Assembly: GCA_036346375.1 (NCBI GenBank)
Contig: JAYEVE010000351.1
Span: 45,661 to 109,660, forward strand
From: Guadua angustifolia
Taxonomy: Eukaryota > Streptophyta > Magnoliopsida > Poales > Poaceae
Length of the DNA stretch: 64,000 nt
Direction of reading: 5' to 3'
Positions 34,801 to 46,495 of the stretch are shown piece by piece (positions within the stretch are counted from its first letter, which is position 1; the number at the start of each line of letters is the position of its first letter). A program made the translations under genes and the position numbers. Below the pieces are notes generated by a model. It saw only the letters and a program-made list of their open reading frames with translations, had not been told where the DNA came from and searched no databases.

Positions 34801-35437
34801 GGGTAAGGTTTTGTTACATTGTCGAGTTGGTTGAGATAAGTGGAGCTGCTACTACTCCTGTTGCTGGATGTTTCAGTTAAGTAATGGTTATTTAAAAGAT
34901 GAATTAATCATGCTCTTCTATGTTGGACCTTTTATGAATTCAACTGTTTCCTTTATTTACGGATGTCAATTTAAGGAACTGCTACTTGATGTCTTCTAAT
35001 AGTTGCATTTTAGCCTGATGCTTTACTTTTCCTACTTGCTGCACTTTGCTGAGTCTTGGACTCACGCTTGTTTGCTTCTTGTTCTAGGTACTTTGAAGCT
35101 GATTCATCGGGTTGGGAGTAGTAACACGTGCACGACTGCGGTCTCCAGCAATTTATTTAAGCAATTCATCAGAGCTAAATGTAATTAATGTGTTTGTAAT
35201 TTATGGTTCATCGTAAGGAGATTTCCTAGATTCTGTTAGATGTGTGATTGCTTAACTAAGGACCTGCTAGAATGATATTATAATTGTTGCTATTCGTTTG
35301 TCTGCTGAGTGGATGTCCTCTTTTCTAGAGAGGTCATGCCGAAATTTTGTAAATTTCGATGGCTTAGTTTCTAAGCCGGTCTTAATAGTTAGTGGGTTGG
35401 TAGCATCCGTGGCGCATATGGGCTCCGGGGTGTTACA
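31811..35437 (+). mobile_element. Solo LTR, 3.6 kb
   Basis: Begins TGTCATACCGCAAATTGC and ends GGGGTGTTACA, flanked by TGGAC and TGGGC (5-bp target duplication with one change). No internal domain or second LTR follows. Its 3' third shares with the LTRs at 41085, 42992 and 50646 a GTGAGCAC hairpin block (34220-34275) and the twin hairpins before the end (35337-35376). GC-rich runs at 32190-32480 give long open frames of no recognised protein. It arose by LTR-LTR recombination of a full element. Confidence 0.88.
34395..34680. repeat. ~61-bp tandem repeat within the solo LTR
   Basis: ATGAAATGTTATGTGAATGA and the following TGCATGGATGTGTTGCATTA recur four to five times at about 61-base spacing. 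Confidence 0.88.
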
Positions 35438-35689
35438 TGGGCCTTGGCTGGCGGTTGTCGGGAGGAATCTGGGTGCGAGATGGCGAGGAGAGTACAAGCG
35501 GTCGAGATTTCATGGGGATCTGTGGCGGTTAGAATTTTGAGGGTCGTAGGAAGGGAGCGCGCTCCAGATGGGGATTTCGCTCGGGGTGAGGATGGGAGCA
35601 TTTCGGGATCTCCGGATAGGGAACGCGCCACACGCCGTGGGGGGGAGAACAGACCACTGCCACCAACTGCAAATTAGAAGTAGTAGAGA
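35438..35689 (-). mobile_element. Helitron 5' end interrupted by the solo LTR
   Basis: Minus-strand TCTCTACTACTTCTAATTTG begins at 35689 after an A. The following GGTGGCAGTGGTCTGTTCTC region parallels the 5' ends at 20755, 21140 and 28318. This is probably the 5' end of the outer Helitron that carried the L11, NDR and SH3P fragments; its 3' end was not located. Confidence 0.6.
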
Positions 35690-35984
35690 TACACTAAAAA
35701 TAACTTAGGGCATCTCCAACAGCTTCCAATAATTTGACTCTCAATAATCCTGGATTACGAGTTTCCCAAAAGTTTTTGAACCTGAAAAAAGACCATACTC
35801 CAACAGTTCCTTTTTTCCCCCAAAAAATATTTTGACTTGGTCCGGTGGTCCCTGTTTTGCCGTCTTTTCCCTTCGCGCCATTGTTTTAGCGGAGACACGG
35901 GGTCCTTTTTCAAACCAGCGCCAGGTTCTGTTCTTTTGCTTTGGCAGAGCAAGACATACACCAATTCTCATTGCATTGGCTAAC

Positions 35985-36160
35985 CTATTCTGAATCGGAC
36001 AATGCTACTTTTGCCAACACAGACACCAATTCTGAATCAACTTATACAGACACCAATTCTGAATCAGATAACGCTACTTTTGCCAACACAAAATACTAAT
36101 CCGGCACTGGACAACGCTACTTTTGCCAACACAGGATACTAATCCGGCATTAATACTAAT
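35985..36160. repeat. Short direct repeats upstream of the transposase
   Basis: GCTACTTTTGCCAACACA occurs three times (36004, 36068, 36115) and CACCAATTCTGAATC repeats between them. Non-coding. Confidence 0.85.
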
Positions 36161-36504
36161 GCAACCTGAAGACAAATAGTATGTAAATACTGACTTGGAA
36201 TACTGAAGATAAAGCCGCATAGGTGCTTGTGTCCATCATCTAGCTTCAAGCGATCCTACTTCTTCGCCGCCCCACGTCTCGACATGCAGACATCTTTAGC
36301 TTTTTGATTGTCGGTGCAGCCATCGTAAGAAATTGAAGTAAAGTGTCGCTTGGCTTGGCCATGGATTGAAAACTGTGCTAAGAATCCTTTCTTTGTGACT
36401 CCATCATTATTTGCAGCAAATTGACCAGACTGGGTGGTAATTCTGGCACCACTCGCAGGCTTCAGGTGGCAGACTGCAGCATGAGTCATCGTCCATCCCT
36501 CTTT

Positions 36505-37830
36505 CAAAGACTTTTGGACGAATCATCGTCGGACGATGATGACGAATTGTTTTTTGCCGCTAGTCAAATCGTTCAACATTATTTGCAACCTTGACGAAAA
36601 CATGGTGGTTCTGTCCCCGGACATCAAGTCAAGTATCGGGACAGAGAAGGAGGGCACTCAAGAATGTATCAAGATTACTTAACGGATGATCCTACATACG
36701 GCCCAACTGATTTCAGGCGGAGGTTCATATGTATTCGTTTGGTTACTTTAATTTGTGTTATACATTATAAGATTGGTCTCTTATTGTTCTTGAGTGTGCA
36801 GGTATAGAATGAGCCATGATTTATTTTTACGCATAATGCATGCAGTAGAAGATCATGATGATTACTTCATGCAAAAGAGAAATGCAGCCAATACACGGAT
36901 TAAGTTGCTTCGAGAAGGTCACTGCGTATTCCGTATGCTAACTTATGGAGTACCGGCGGATGCTACGGATGAGTATGTTAAGTATTGGAGAAATCATTAT
37001 TATCTGAGTCGAGAAAGTTTGTCAAGGTAGTGATTGAACTTTTTGAAGATGAGTTTTTGAGATCACCTAATGAGAGTGATACAGCTCGATTACTTGCAAT
37101 TGGAGAGGAAAGAGGTTTTCCTGGTATGTTAGGTTCCATAGATTGCATGCATTGGAGGTGGAAGAATTGCCCTTCAGCATGGCAAGGTATGTACTCGGGC
37201 CACGTGCACGAGCCTACAATAATTTTAGAGGCATTTGCTTCCAAGGATCTTTGGATTTGGCATGCTTTTTTTGGTTACCTGGGTCTCACAATGATATCAA
37301 TGTTCTTCATCGGTCTCTACTATTTGCGAAGCTAGTGAAGGCCAAGCTCCACAAGTGCACTCTGACATAAATGGTCATGATTATAGGATGTGGTACTACC
37401 TTGCCAATGGCATATACCCATCGTGGGCAACATTTGTGAAGACTATACGGAACCACAAGGCAATAAGAGGAAATATTTTGCCAAAGCACAGGAAGCGATG
37501 AGGAAGGATGTGGAGCGATGCTTTTGAAGTTCTACAATCCCATTTGCCATTGTTAGGGTCCAACTCGATTTTGGGATGAAGAGGCACTAGGTGACATTAT
37601 GAAAGCTTTGTGTTATTATGCATAACATGATTATCGAAGATGAGGCAGAAGTGGACCCTGACGAACGTTTCGACAATGGTGGAGAAAATGTGAATCCTTC
37701 CCATGAGCAGCATCCTGATCTTGACGAGTTCATTAAGACACACAAAAAAATTAGGGACAACGAAACTCACCATCAGCTACAAGAAGACTTGGTGGAGCAC
37801 CTATGGCAACATCATCCAGATCAATATTAA
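36505..37830 (+). pseudogene. PIF/Harbinger transposase (DDE nuclease), broken
   Basis: Exon 1 (about 36505-36722) reads MYQDYLTDDPTYGPTDFRRR. A GTTCAT...GTGCAG intron (~36723-36801) leads into YRMSHDLFLRIMHAVEDHDD. The nuclease part gives FPGMLGSIDCMHWRWKNCPS, with the first catalytic D, and LPGSHNDINVLHRS, with the second. An NHKAIRGNILPKHRK-type block and a C-terminal HNMIIEDEAEVDPDERFDN block ending at 37830 follow. Frameshifts near 37030, 37280, 37330 and 37500 and several stops inactivate it. Confidence 0.9.
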
Positions 37831-37900
37831 GTTTGGTTGATTTATGCACATACTGCAATGATTTTTCTTTGGTAGCAAGAATTGGTATTTATTTTCAATG

Positions 37901-38077
37901 TATCATACAGGCATGCTTTTGAATCAAGAATTGCCCACATACAGGCATGCTTTTGATTCAAAGAGCTAGATTCGTTAGCTTCAAAATCAAGCAACCATAG
38001 CTATCAAGAATATATGCATCAAGATTATTTCTTTACTTCATGATGGCGCTTCTTTTGTTAGTAAGTGCTCAGTTACA
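37901..38077. other. Spacer after transposase
   Basis: No feature recognised. Confidence 0.4.
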
Positions 38078-38129
38078 ATGACATATATGTATATATGTAT
38101 ATATATGTATATATATGTATATATGTATA
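38078..38129. repeat. TA-rich microsatellite, left of foldback
   Basis: Irregular TATATGTATA repeat; the similar run at 38503-38541 abuts the pararetrovirus. Confidence 0.9.
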
Positions 38130-38502
38130 GGCAACATATCACATGCACACAGGCCTTCTAAATGTACACACCGTATACACCAACTAACAAAAGTCACAAA
38201 AATTCTGAAAAAATTGTAGATGTACTTCATAGATTATTCTACCTATGTATAAAATTGTAGGTTCAAATTCATTATATATCAAGAGTTACAAAAAAGAGAA
38301 AATTCCGACAAGTTTATAGAGTTTAAACTTATCAGAATTTTCTCTTTTTTGTAACTCTTGATATATAATGAATTTGATCTTGAAACTTCATACATAGGTA
38401 GAGTAATCTATGAAGTACATCTACAATTTTTCAAAAATTTTGTGACTTTTGTTAGTTAATTGTGCAGTGTATATGAAGCCTATGTGCTGAGGATATGTTG
38501 CC
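38130..38502. mobile_element. 373-bp foldback (MITE-like hairpin)
   Basis: Both ends read GGCAACATATC inward. The two arms of about 180 bp are inverted copies, most closely matched around the centre (TATATCAAGAGTTACAAAAA, then GAGAAAATTC) with a dyad near 38316. No coding capacity. The surrounding TA repeat hides any target duplication. Confidence 0.88.
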
Positions 38503-38541
38503 ATATATATATATATATGTATGTATATATATATATATATA
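38503..38541. repeat. (TA)n run at the pararetrovirus left junction
   Basis: TATATATG/TA repeats end exactly where the viral terminal repeat starts. The right viral junction also enters TA-rich repeat (62806-62862). Confidence 0.9.
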
Positions 38542-38858
38542 GCCTGAGGAGACGATAAAAGTTTTACCATAAGGCTCTAATAAAATGATTGAAAGTCTTA
38601 CCAGTAGGGTTAGCAACTTCATAAGCAAGATAATGAGAAATATGGTGAGTCTTGGTAGGATTTTACAAGGTTGTTGTATTACGATCTAGGCGTCTTGTTG
38701 GTCTCGCCAACCTCTAAAGATCCTGGCCAAAATTATACAATATCACAGTACTATTTAACACTGCACAACACTATTCCCTACTATTCCATGCAGAGTCGTT
38801 GAATGTGTTAAATGCACTGTTAGAACACTGTTCAACTACTGTTGAGTACTGTTCACAC
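38542..38858 (+). repeat. Left terminal repeat of the pararetrovirus
   Basis: 317 bp, near-identical to 62483-62800. Contains AATAAA at 38579-38584, the likely viral poly(A) signal. Terminal duplication reflects a longer-than-unit or circular DNA donor, not LTRs: the ends lack TG...CA and flanking duplications. Confidence 0.9.
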
Positions 38859-38915
38859 ATATTCACAAAATCAAAAATATTAAAAATTCAAAAATTAATA
38901 ACTCATCAAAAATAT

Positions 38916-38933
38916 TGGTATCAGAGCAAGGTT
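38916..38933 (+). promoter_or_regulatory. Minus-strand primer-binding site (initiator tRNA-Met)
   Basis: TGGTATCAGAGCAAGGTT is complementary to the 3' end of plant initiator tRNA-Met, the standard primer of Caulimoviridae reverse transcription. It lies 58 bases after the left terminal repeat and ahead of the ORFs. Confidence 0.93.
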
Positions 38934-39119
38934 ATTCGTCATCATTGAAAAACTAAAGTATCTAAACTTAGAAACCAATACAGGCAAAGTAATAAAGACC
39001 AGAGACAACATCAATATTAATTGTCGTCTGAATAACTCTGAAGAGCATAGCTGGCATACTTCTCAAAGTCAGTTAAATTTAATTTTTGATTTGATATATA
39101 ATTTTTATATAACTTGGGG

Positions 39120-39453
39120 AAAGAGACAAGATGAGTTAGAATCGAAGTTTGAAAAATCAGCAAAAGATGTAAGTTCCTCTTAGAACAAAATCTAGTAATA
39201 GCGATAACTTATTCTTGCTATTGCAGTTGTTTAAAGAAGTAAAAGGTGAGACTACGAAGATAAATCAGAATATTGATTACATCAAAGGTGAGATGGTGCT
39301 TTATATAAGAAAGTAGAAGTATCAGAACATATAGATGCTGTTATAAATAAAAAAGAAATTCTAGACTGCATACATAAGTACAAAGATCTAGAACAAAGAA
39401 TTCTTCAAATTAATAAGCTTGTAGAAGAAGTCAAGAAGTTGGTACTTTCATAA
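39120..39453 (+). pseudogene. Pararetrovirus first small ORF, broken
   Basis: A lysine/glutamate-rich frame with coiled-coil character ends in a TAA at 39451-39453, three bases before the next ATG. A stop near 39180 and a frame change near 39315 interrupt it. Its place matches the first ORF of tungro-like viruses; its function is unknown. Confidence 0.55.
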
Positions 39454-39456
39454 TAT

Positions 39457-39765
39457 ATGTCAAGTTATAGCCAAGCGCTAAAGGAAACAGAAAAGTATTT
39501 GACTCACCCTGTAGGGTTTTCTAATCACGAATCATCAAAGGAAGATTCTAAGGTTATAATAAGACAAAATAATACAATTCTTCAACTTTTAATTCAAATC
39601 CTAGATACACTAAGTTGTGAAGATAATTGTAAAGATTTGGTGTTAGCCTCATCAGGGCTAGTAACATCGGCCAGATCTATAAATTCACAAAAATGGAACT
39701 ATCTAAGAGCTTCACCAGTAGCATATCTAAAAGCCTCGCCAGAGAGGACAACAAACTCTAGTTAG
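39457..39765 (+). CDS. Pararetrovirus second small ORF (102 aa)
   Basis: The ATG at 39457 starts three bases after the upstream stop, a spacing typical of reinitiating or leaky-scanning viral mRNAs. The protein (starting MSSYSQALKETEKYLTHPVG) has a predicted helical middle (NNTILQLLIQILDTL) and a short serine-rich tail. In tungro-like and badna-like viruses the matching ORF makes a small virion-associated/nucleic-acid-binding protein; here that is inference from position. The frame is intact and overlaps the start of the polyprotein frame. Confidence 0.6.
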   Translation: MSSYSQALKETEKYLTHPVGFSNHESSKEDSKVIIRQNNTILQLLIQILDTLSCEDNCKDLVLASSGLVTSARSINSQKWNYLRASPVAYLKASPERTTNSS

Positions 39766-40865
39766 TCAACAAAGACTTAAGACCATTAACGTTGTTGGAT
39801 CGAATAAAAGGAAGGCATGATGAAACAGATAATCTAGAAGATGTAATTGATTTAGAAAGAGATTTAGAAAGGTATGAAAGAGATACACTTAGGAAAATAA
39901 AACCTCAGCAAATATATCATCTAGGTATGTTTGAAAGTAAGACAGGTTTATACAGAATTTCTAGAGAAGTGGAATTAAGCGTTCTAGCAAACCCTGTAGA
40001 ATTAAAGATAGTCAGTAAACAATTTGAGAATAGCTTAAAGTACTCGGGGTATAAGTATATCCACCAAGGTCTTTATATCATAGGAATAAAGGGCATGACG
40101 CACAAGAAACTTGGTACTAAGGTTTTTATTACATTATTAGACAAGAGATGGGACGCAGTAAATAAAGCGGCATTGGGATTTCTAGAAGGAGATATGAATG
40201 AAAACAAGTTAATAACTTATGTAGCCCCAGACATGATGATGCCAATTAAAGAATTTATGGATAAAATGAGTTTCAGCTTCCAGACAAAGGGGTATGAAGA
40301 ATTTAAGGGGACAAATCTATTGGTAAGCATGGAATTTGTAGGAAGGCTAAGTAACAAAAGTAGAACTAAGTATAAGGTCAATGTCGATGACGTAATAGAA
40401 AGCATGCAATCTAAAGGGATTAATTTTATGAGTCCATTAAAAATTAAGTCTGAAGAAAGAGCAGGTGAAGAATGGAATATTAGTGAACTTATAGAAAATA
40501 AGACTATACAACAACCTAAAGATTACATTAGTTATCAAAGTATTGGTGGTGGAACTAAAATTAGGTTCCTATATTATAAAGCAAGATCATCTGATGACCT
40601 AGATTCACTAGCTACTGAACAAGATACAGAGGACAGCAGAAGGCATAGTATTTCAGAATTTATGGAAAAACTAGACATAGACTCTGAAATAAGTTATTAT
40701 AAAAATAAGCTAGAACAAATATATGATGAATATAACAAAACCATGATTCATGAATGGCCTACCCTCAGAGATAAAGAATTATATTTTCATAGAGAACTAT
40801 CTAGATTACGAAAGATAAAAACAGATAAGGATGTAGCACAGTATAATATAGAGAGAGAAGAATAA
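39762..40865 (+). pseudogene. Pararetrovirus polyprotein, movement protein region
   Basis: The frame is open from 39762 but the first ATG lies well inside, so the natural start is lost or unusual. The 30K-type movement protein core is visible: YHLGMFESKTGLYRISREVE, an LKYIHQGLY-like block (KYIHQGLYIIGIKG), then ALGFLEGDMNENKLITYVAP. Movement proteins carry virions or nucleic acid through plasmodesmata. A TAA at 40863 ends the frame; the same frame is open again right after it to 41084, where the LTR retrotransposon interrupts. Confidence 0.85.
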
Positions 40866-41084
40866 TTAAATAATAATAAGCCAATAAAAGATGCTGATAA
40901 AATTAAAACAGAACTAATAGAAGACAATAGTATTAGCGACGAAAAACAATGGGACGAAAATGAAAAATTATATCTAGCAAGCTATGAAGAAGATGATAAT
41001 TTACTAAATGAGTTAGATAATGAGGATGGGGTATTAGATCCATCAGAAGAATACGACACCTTTATAGAATCCTTAGATGAAATT
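40866..41084 (+). pseudogene. Polyprotein linker between movement and coat regions
   Basis: 73 in-frame codons after the stop, rich in D, E and N, run to the insertion site. The same frame resumes at 53966 on the other side of the retrotransposon. The acidic composition fits the spacer that precedes pararetroviral coat proteins. AAATT at 41080-41084 is the target duplication. Confidence 0.8.
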
Positions 41085-42991
41085 TGTAATATTGCGAAAA
41101 AAAAAACCTCGCTTCAATTTTGGGCCTTCCGTCGTGAATATTTTGGCCGTCCGGCAGGTATTCTCGGAGGTGATCGGCCCATTTATGGGAGTGCGAGGGT
41201 TAGGGTTTAGGGTGGGAGGGGTTTTTCTGGAATTTCCCCTCCCCACCACCTTTTCACCTAACCTCACCTCTCTCTCTACCTTTTGTAGTGGCAGCCATTT
41301 TCCTTGCTTGGCAGATCTTTTCCCCAATCCCCTCTCCCTGCCGAGCCTTGCCCGGCGCTTTGTCGCTCCTGGCTGGCCGGCTCTCCTCTCCCTGCCGTGC
41401 GTTCAGAGCTCGGCCGATCCTGCCTCTCCCGTGGCAGCCCTCACGGGCCTGGGTGCGGCCCAGCAAGCAGCCTGAGGCCTCCTCCAACTCTGCCGTGCTT
41501 GCCCGCCTTTGCGATCCCTGCCTGCGCCTACTCTGCCGGCGCTTGCCCGAGCCCTGGTGCTCCTTCCTCCTCTCCCTGGTGGCAGCAACTTCAGCGATAG
41601 CGAGTGGCGCTGAAGCAGCAGGCAGGCAGCGGCTTGCCCAAGTCTTCTTGGGCTTGCCCAGATCTTGCAAGCACCCTTCTCCTTCTTCCCCTGCCGGCCA
41701 GCAGCAGCAGCAACTCCAGCTCGGCAGCAGTGTTCAGCTTTCAGCGGCACTCGGCGGCGGCAACAATGCCCTCCCCTCTTGCCTTCTTGTGGTGAGAATC
41801 ATTGAAAGTCAGATGTTGGTTTATTTATACGCCATGTGTTCGATGAAATGGCTATGAGGTGTCTTGAGGCGTAGTGGGTCTCCTTTGGGCTGATTTGAGG
41901 CGGTGGTTTGATTTTCATCCATTATCGGACATCTTATCTTGGTTCATAGGGTATGAGGAATAACATTTCCTATGCATATTGAGTAAAATTAACTTGACTG
42001 TTCATGCATTATCATACTCTGTGAGTGATGGTCCACTTGAATTATTTTCTTTGGGGTTGTTAGGTCTTCTAGAGGTTTGCATGCTTCAACTTTGCATTCA
42101 TCGCCTTGAGTTTTAGAAGTGAAGTATTTTCAACCAAGCAAAGAGACCACCCGTCTTGACCTTGGATCCATTTAACACAAGATGCTTAACTATGTATACG
42201 CTAATCACTAGCAATATAGGGGCATCAATAACTACTTTAGACACATGATCTATTTATTCACTATTATTAAATAATCCCCACTTGAGCTGTTACAAAGCAT
42301 ATCTTGCGTAAAAGAGAGAGGTGCTCGATGGAGACATGATGGTTGAAAACTTGAAATCATGTTAGGACAACATAATTTGTCCATTCATGTCACAAAGAAG
42401 TTAATGTATTGCGGTTTGTCGGTTGCCAATGGACCTGACTCATTGCGTAGTTGACATAAATTTCATGATATACTGTTATTCACATGTGTTAGTATTTTGT
42501 TTAGCCAATTATTTTGGATTGATACATTTGCACATGAGATCATGTTTATTGTACCCTATTATCTCCTTGATCACTGCATCATGCTTAAGTTAGTGTATTA
42601 TCCCTAGGCAATGTCGAGTAAAGCTACCCATGGGGATTTAGTTACGCAAGGGTTCTGTGTGCGATTGATTGAATGATGGATTGGTAGGTAATTTACATCT
42701 GAGTTTGATTTTTGGATTTCAGGAGGAGTGGCCTCTTCTTCGCGCGCCACTCCGCTTCCCTATAAAAGGCAAGTACATCGAGTCGTCTTGTTGAATTGAG
42801 TTGTTCGTTGTTATGTATCGGTTCATGGCTAATTTCTATTGATTGTGGCAAGTATTAATTTTATTGGTGATCATCCCTCGAGGTCATGATTAGCTAGTGG
42901 ATTCAGTGGTCATTAGTAAGCCTTAATCTCGGTAAGTTCTTGTACCTTTGTTAACATTGCGGTGTTTAGCGAGTATAGAGTGCGTGGATCT

Positions 42992-45900
42992 TGTAACACC
43001 CCGACTTCCTACGGAGTCCAGAATGCTGCAAACTCCCGATTTCACCAAAAATTTCGGCAGCACCTCCTCTAGAACTATGGACATCCACTCAGCAGACAAA
43101 AGAACAATAGCAATCATAATATCATTCTAGCAGGTCCTTAGCTAATCAATCGCACATCCAACACATTTAATAATCACCACCACGACGGACAACACATTAC
43201 AACCGCATTAATTACATCCAACAACGAATCGATTAAGTAGATTGTTGGAGACCGAAGTCGTGTACGTGTTACTACTCCCAACCCGACGAGCCAGCTTCAA
43301 AGTACCTAAAATAAGAAAACAAACAAGCGTGAGTCCCGGACTCAGCAAAGTGCAATCAAGTATGGAAAGTAATGAATTCGACTAGAATATAAATGCTTCA
43401 AGACACAAAGTAAAAGTTTCTTTAATTGGTATCCGTAAATAAAAAAAGCGGTTTGAATTCACATACAACCAAACCTAAGAGCACAACTACTTCATCTTTT
43501 GACATAACCAATACTTAATTGAAATCATCCAGATTAAAGAAACAAAAACTAACCCTACTTACCACATCCAACTCGGAAACATAAATAAACCTTACTCATG
43601 CCTCAACAATCATTTCAGGATGATTCCACGACTCAATACTCAACTTTGTCATTTCCATTCTCATCACCATACTACATTTACCAAATGCAACACACAATGC
43701 AATGCTTTTATGTTCTCATTCTTTTTACTCATGAATCATAAAATGAATGCACCATGCATGCTCATAATGCACATTGTCATAGCGTATACCGGTATAGTGA
43801 GTGCACACCGTCGGTGTGCACCCTCAATCCACCCATCCGTGGCGGGGCCCACTCTTCTTGACTTCGCTCCCATTCACCATCGATGAATGGGACTACGAAA
43901 TAGGACTTTTGTGCTCACTACGGGTGAGCACCGAGGCCCGCATCAACATGGGCGCCTCGTCCATCATGAATGCAATTATGCAATTGGCGTGAATGCATCT
44001 CATCCCTCATTCATTTTCACCACACATAGTCATAACCAATATGGATGTACCAATTAACTTGCTATTTCCCGTGTAATTCATTCGAGAGTAAATAAAGTCA
44101 TGTGTTTAAGCACAACACAAACATGAATATAACACACACATTATCATTTGATCACTTTATCCTTTGCATCAACATAACCATACTCATTTATACAATTCAT
44201 AAGGCGTTGCAATAATAGAAATTGAATAACTTACCTTCCCATTGCTAACATTCATCCATCCCCATTACCATGCTAAGAAACAACTTCTAGATATGCTATT
44301 AAACATAACCAAATCATTAGAATTTCCATACGTTTATTGCAAGCAAAGCATTTAACACCCTACTAACGCTCTAGGAGATGCACTTGCCTTTTCTGAAGCG
44401 AGAATGGAGTGGCATTTGGAATCTTAGCGTTATACGACTTCGGGATTAAAGAAAGCCTGAATTTTAGAACATATACACACGATATAACTTAAGACAACAT
44501 ACCACCTAAATTGATTAACAACTCGGTACACATGGTCTACTTTTAATAAGCTCAAATGAAATTCAGTCATCTTAAGTATGAAACTCGGTATTATGCACTC
44601 ATCACATGCATGTATACCAACTAGACGATTATAGCGATTAAAACATGGCATAGTAAACTTGATACTTTTCCCTCTCTCTCTCTCTCTCTTTCTATATATA
44701 TATATATATAAATGCATCTTATAATTTAACTAACTACCTTCCGTCAAATGCTTTGCCATGAGAACTGACAATGGTAGTGCATACAAAACGAACCTAACCA
44801 ATCATGTATATATATACATACTACTCATACCAAAACAACCTCAGAATAACAGTAGTATATAAATATACCTAGATGAATGAACTCAAATAACCAAGACATA
44901 ACCAGCAAATCAGGTACCAATTGCCACAACCAAATCCATAATCATGCATTACCTGATATCCACTTACTACTTCGCAAACCACATTTCCCACAGTGTTTTA
45001 CCTCTGGGTCAAAGATCTACTAACACATGCTTACCTACCCAAAATACGTACCCCCTTTCGGCAAAAGATTAACATAAATAGTTCAAAAGCGACAATAGCG
45101 GTTTCTAATATGCCCACTAACATGAATAAGATCACAACAAGACTAGCACTCCATACTTTCCACATTGTTTAGCAATATCGAATAACGCTTGGCAAAACAC
45201 CCATCCGACTCTTTCCGATGGCACTTTCTATATCAATAGCTCTTGAGGTGTACAACCATAAATCAAACAAGCAAAACTTGAGCACATGCAAGTACTTCGA
45301 AAATGATCAGAAGCATCATACACAAATACATACTTAGTCCAATGATCTTCAAAGAACATGACAACATGGCATCAACGACAATTAATCCTAGCTAACACTG
45401 ATAAACTTGGGAGCATGGCATCGATTCTAGCATTTCAAAACCCATCCCTCAACCTTGCACACTTCACTCACTGCGATACCACAACCTAAATCTCCTAGGC
45501 ATTTCATCGAACACCTAGCATGCAGAAACACCCAAGCTAGAATACCTCAAAGCAATTCCATGGGGAAGGAGGAGATGGGGAGAGCTGCCGACTCTTCTTC
45601 TTTGCCTTCTTCTTGGGATCTTTGGGCCGACCGAGGGCCTGACCGGGGAAGAGGCGCCGACAGGGAAAGGCTGAGGCGAAGAAGGTGCTCGCGCTGGGAC
45701 CATTCGGCGAGTGGCGATGGTCGGGAAAGCGCCGAGGCTGACCAGTCTTGGCCATGGCTGCGCCAGTCTTGTCATGAGCTGCGCCAGCGCTATGACGTCC
45801 GGCTCAGGCGCCAAGGGCGCAGGTTTGGGCGAGGAAGGCGGAGGTGGCAGGAGGCGTCGGGAGGCCGGCTCGAGGCGGCCGGGACGCCGAGGCGCTGGCG

Positions 45901-46227
45901 CGCCAGGTGAGGAGCCAAAGATGGAGCCAGCGAGTCGGTGGGGCGCACCACCAGGCGAGCCTTGGAGGAAAAAAAAAAAATGGGGTGTTGGCTAGGAATC
46001 ACCGGAGAAATATCTTGGCGTTGAGAATGAATGCTGACCACAAGAAGCAAAGAGGAAGAGGAGAAATCGAAAATACCCTCCCAAACCTAAACCTTTAACC
46101 CTAACCTTTACTAAACTTTTTTTTTTAATCTGCAAGGCGACAAAATTTTTCTTCAGAATAAACCTTGAATCAAGCAAAATGAGAACATCACCGGCCAAAA
46201 ACTAGAAAAGCGTTTTGCAGTATTACA
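42992..46227 (-). mobile_element. Solo LTR in inverse orientation inside the 5' LTR
   Basis: On the plus strand it runs from TGTAACACCCCGAC to GCAGTATTACA, the inverse of the TGTAATA...GGGGTGTTACA ends. Flanks are GATCT and GATAC; the uninterrupted 3' LTR has GATAC at this place (near 52570), so the left copy has changed. Being absent from the 3' LTR, it entered after the host element. It carries the GTGAGCAC block (43905-43935) in inverse form. A (CT)n/(TA)n run lies at 44671-44711. Confidence 0.9.
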
Positions 46228-46289
46228 GATACTCGTACTTAATTATGCCCCATCTGGGAAAAAGTAATTGAGTGTGTGCGTGCGAATAG

Positions 46290-46495
46290 GTTAGATGGTT
46301 ATGAATGCGAGAATGTGGGCTATGTTTATGTATGTGTGTGGTTGTGGTCATGAATGTGAGAATGTGGGCTATGTTTATGTATGTGTGTGGTTGTGGTCAT
46401 GAATGTGAGAATGTGGGCTATGTTTATGTATGTGTGTGGTTGTGGTCATGAATGTGAGAATGTGGGCTATGTTTATGTGTGTGTGTGGTTATGGT
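46290..46495. repeat. 49-bp tandem repeat in the 5' LTR
   Basis: ATGAATGTGAGAATGTGGGC plus TATGTTTATGTATGTGTGTG recurs about four times; the same array is at 52640-52835 in the 3' LTR. Confidence 0.92.

Larger units (their letters stand above)
35708..37900 (+). mobile_element. PIF/Harbinger-type element, left part
   Basis: GGGCATCTCCAACAGCTTCC at 35708 directly follows TTA, the preferred 3-bp target of PIF/Harbinger transposons, so this is a candidate left terminus. A Harbinger transposase pseudogene follows. No matching right terminus (CTGTTGGAGATGCCC) is found before 38.1 kb; it may lie beyond the pararetrovirus, past 63 kb. Confidence 0.55.

Noticed and set aside
36256..36507. Minus-strand 83-codon frame as Harbinger ORF1
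   Set aside because: It lies antisense to the start of the transposase exon and shows no Myb/trihelix or NAM-associated features.
41288..41857. Long GC-rich open frame in the 5' LTR as a gene
   Set aside because: The matching section of the 3' LTR (50848-51453) translates differently because of indels, and no domain is recognisable; it is LTR sequence with few stops owing to high GC.
45455..45995. Overlapping frames on both strands as coding
   Set aside because: Part of the inverse solo LTR (42992-46227), GC-rich, without a recognisable product.
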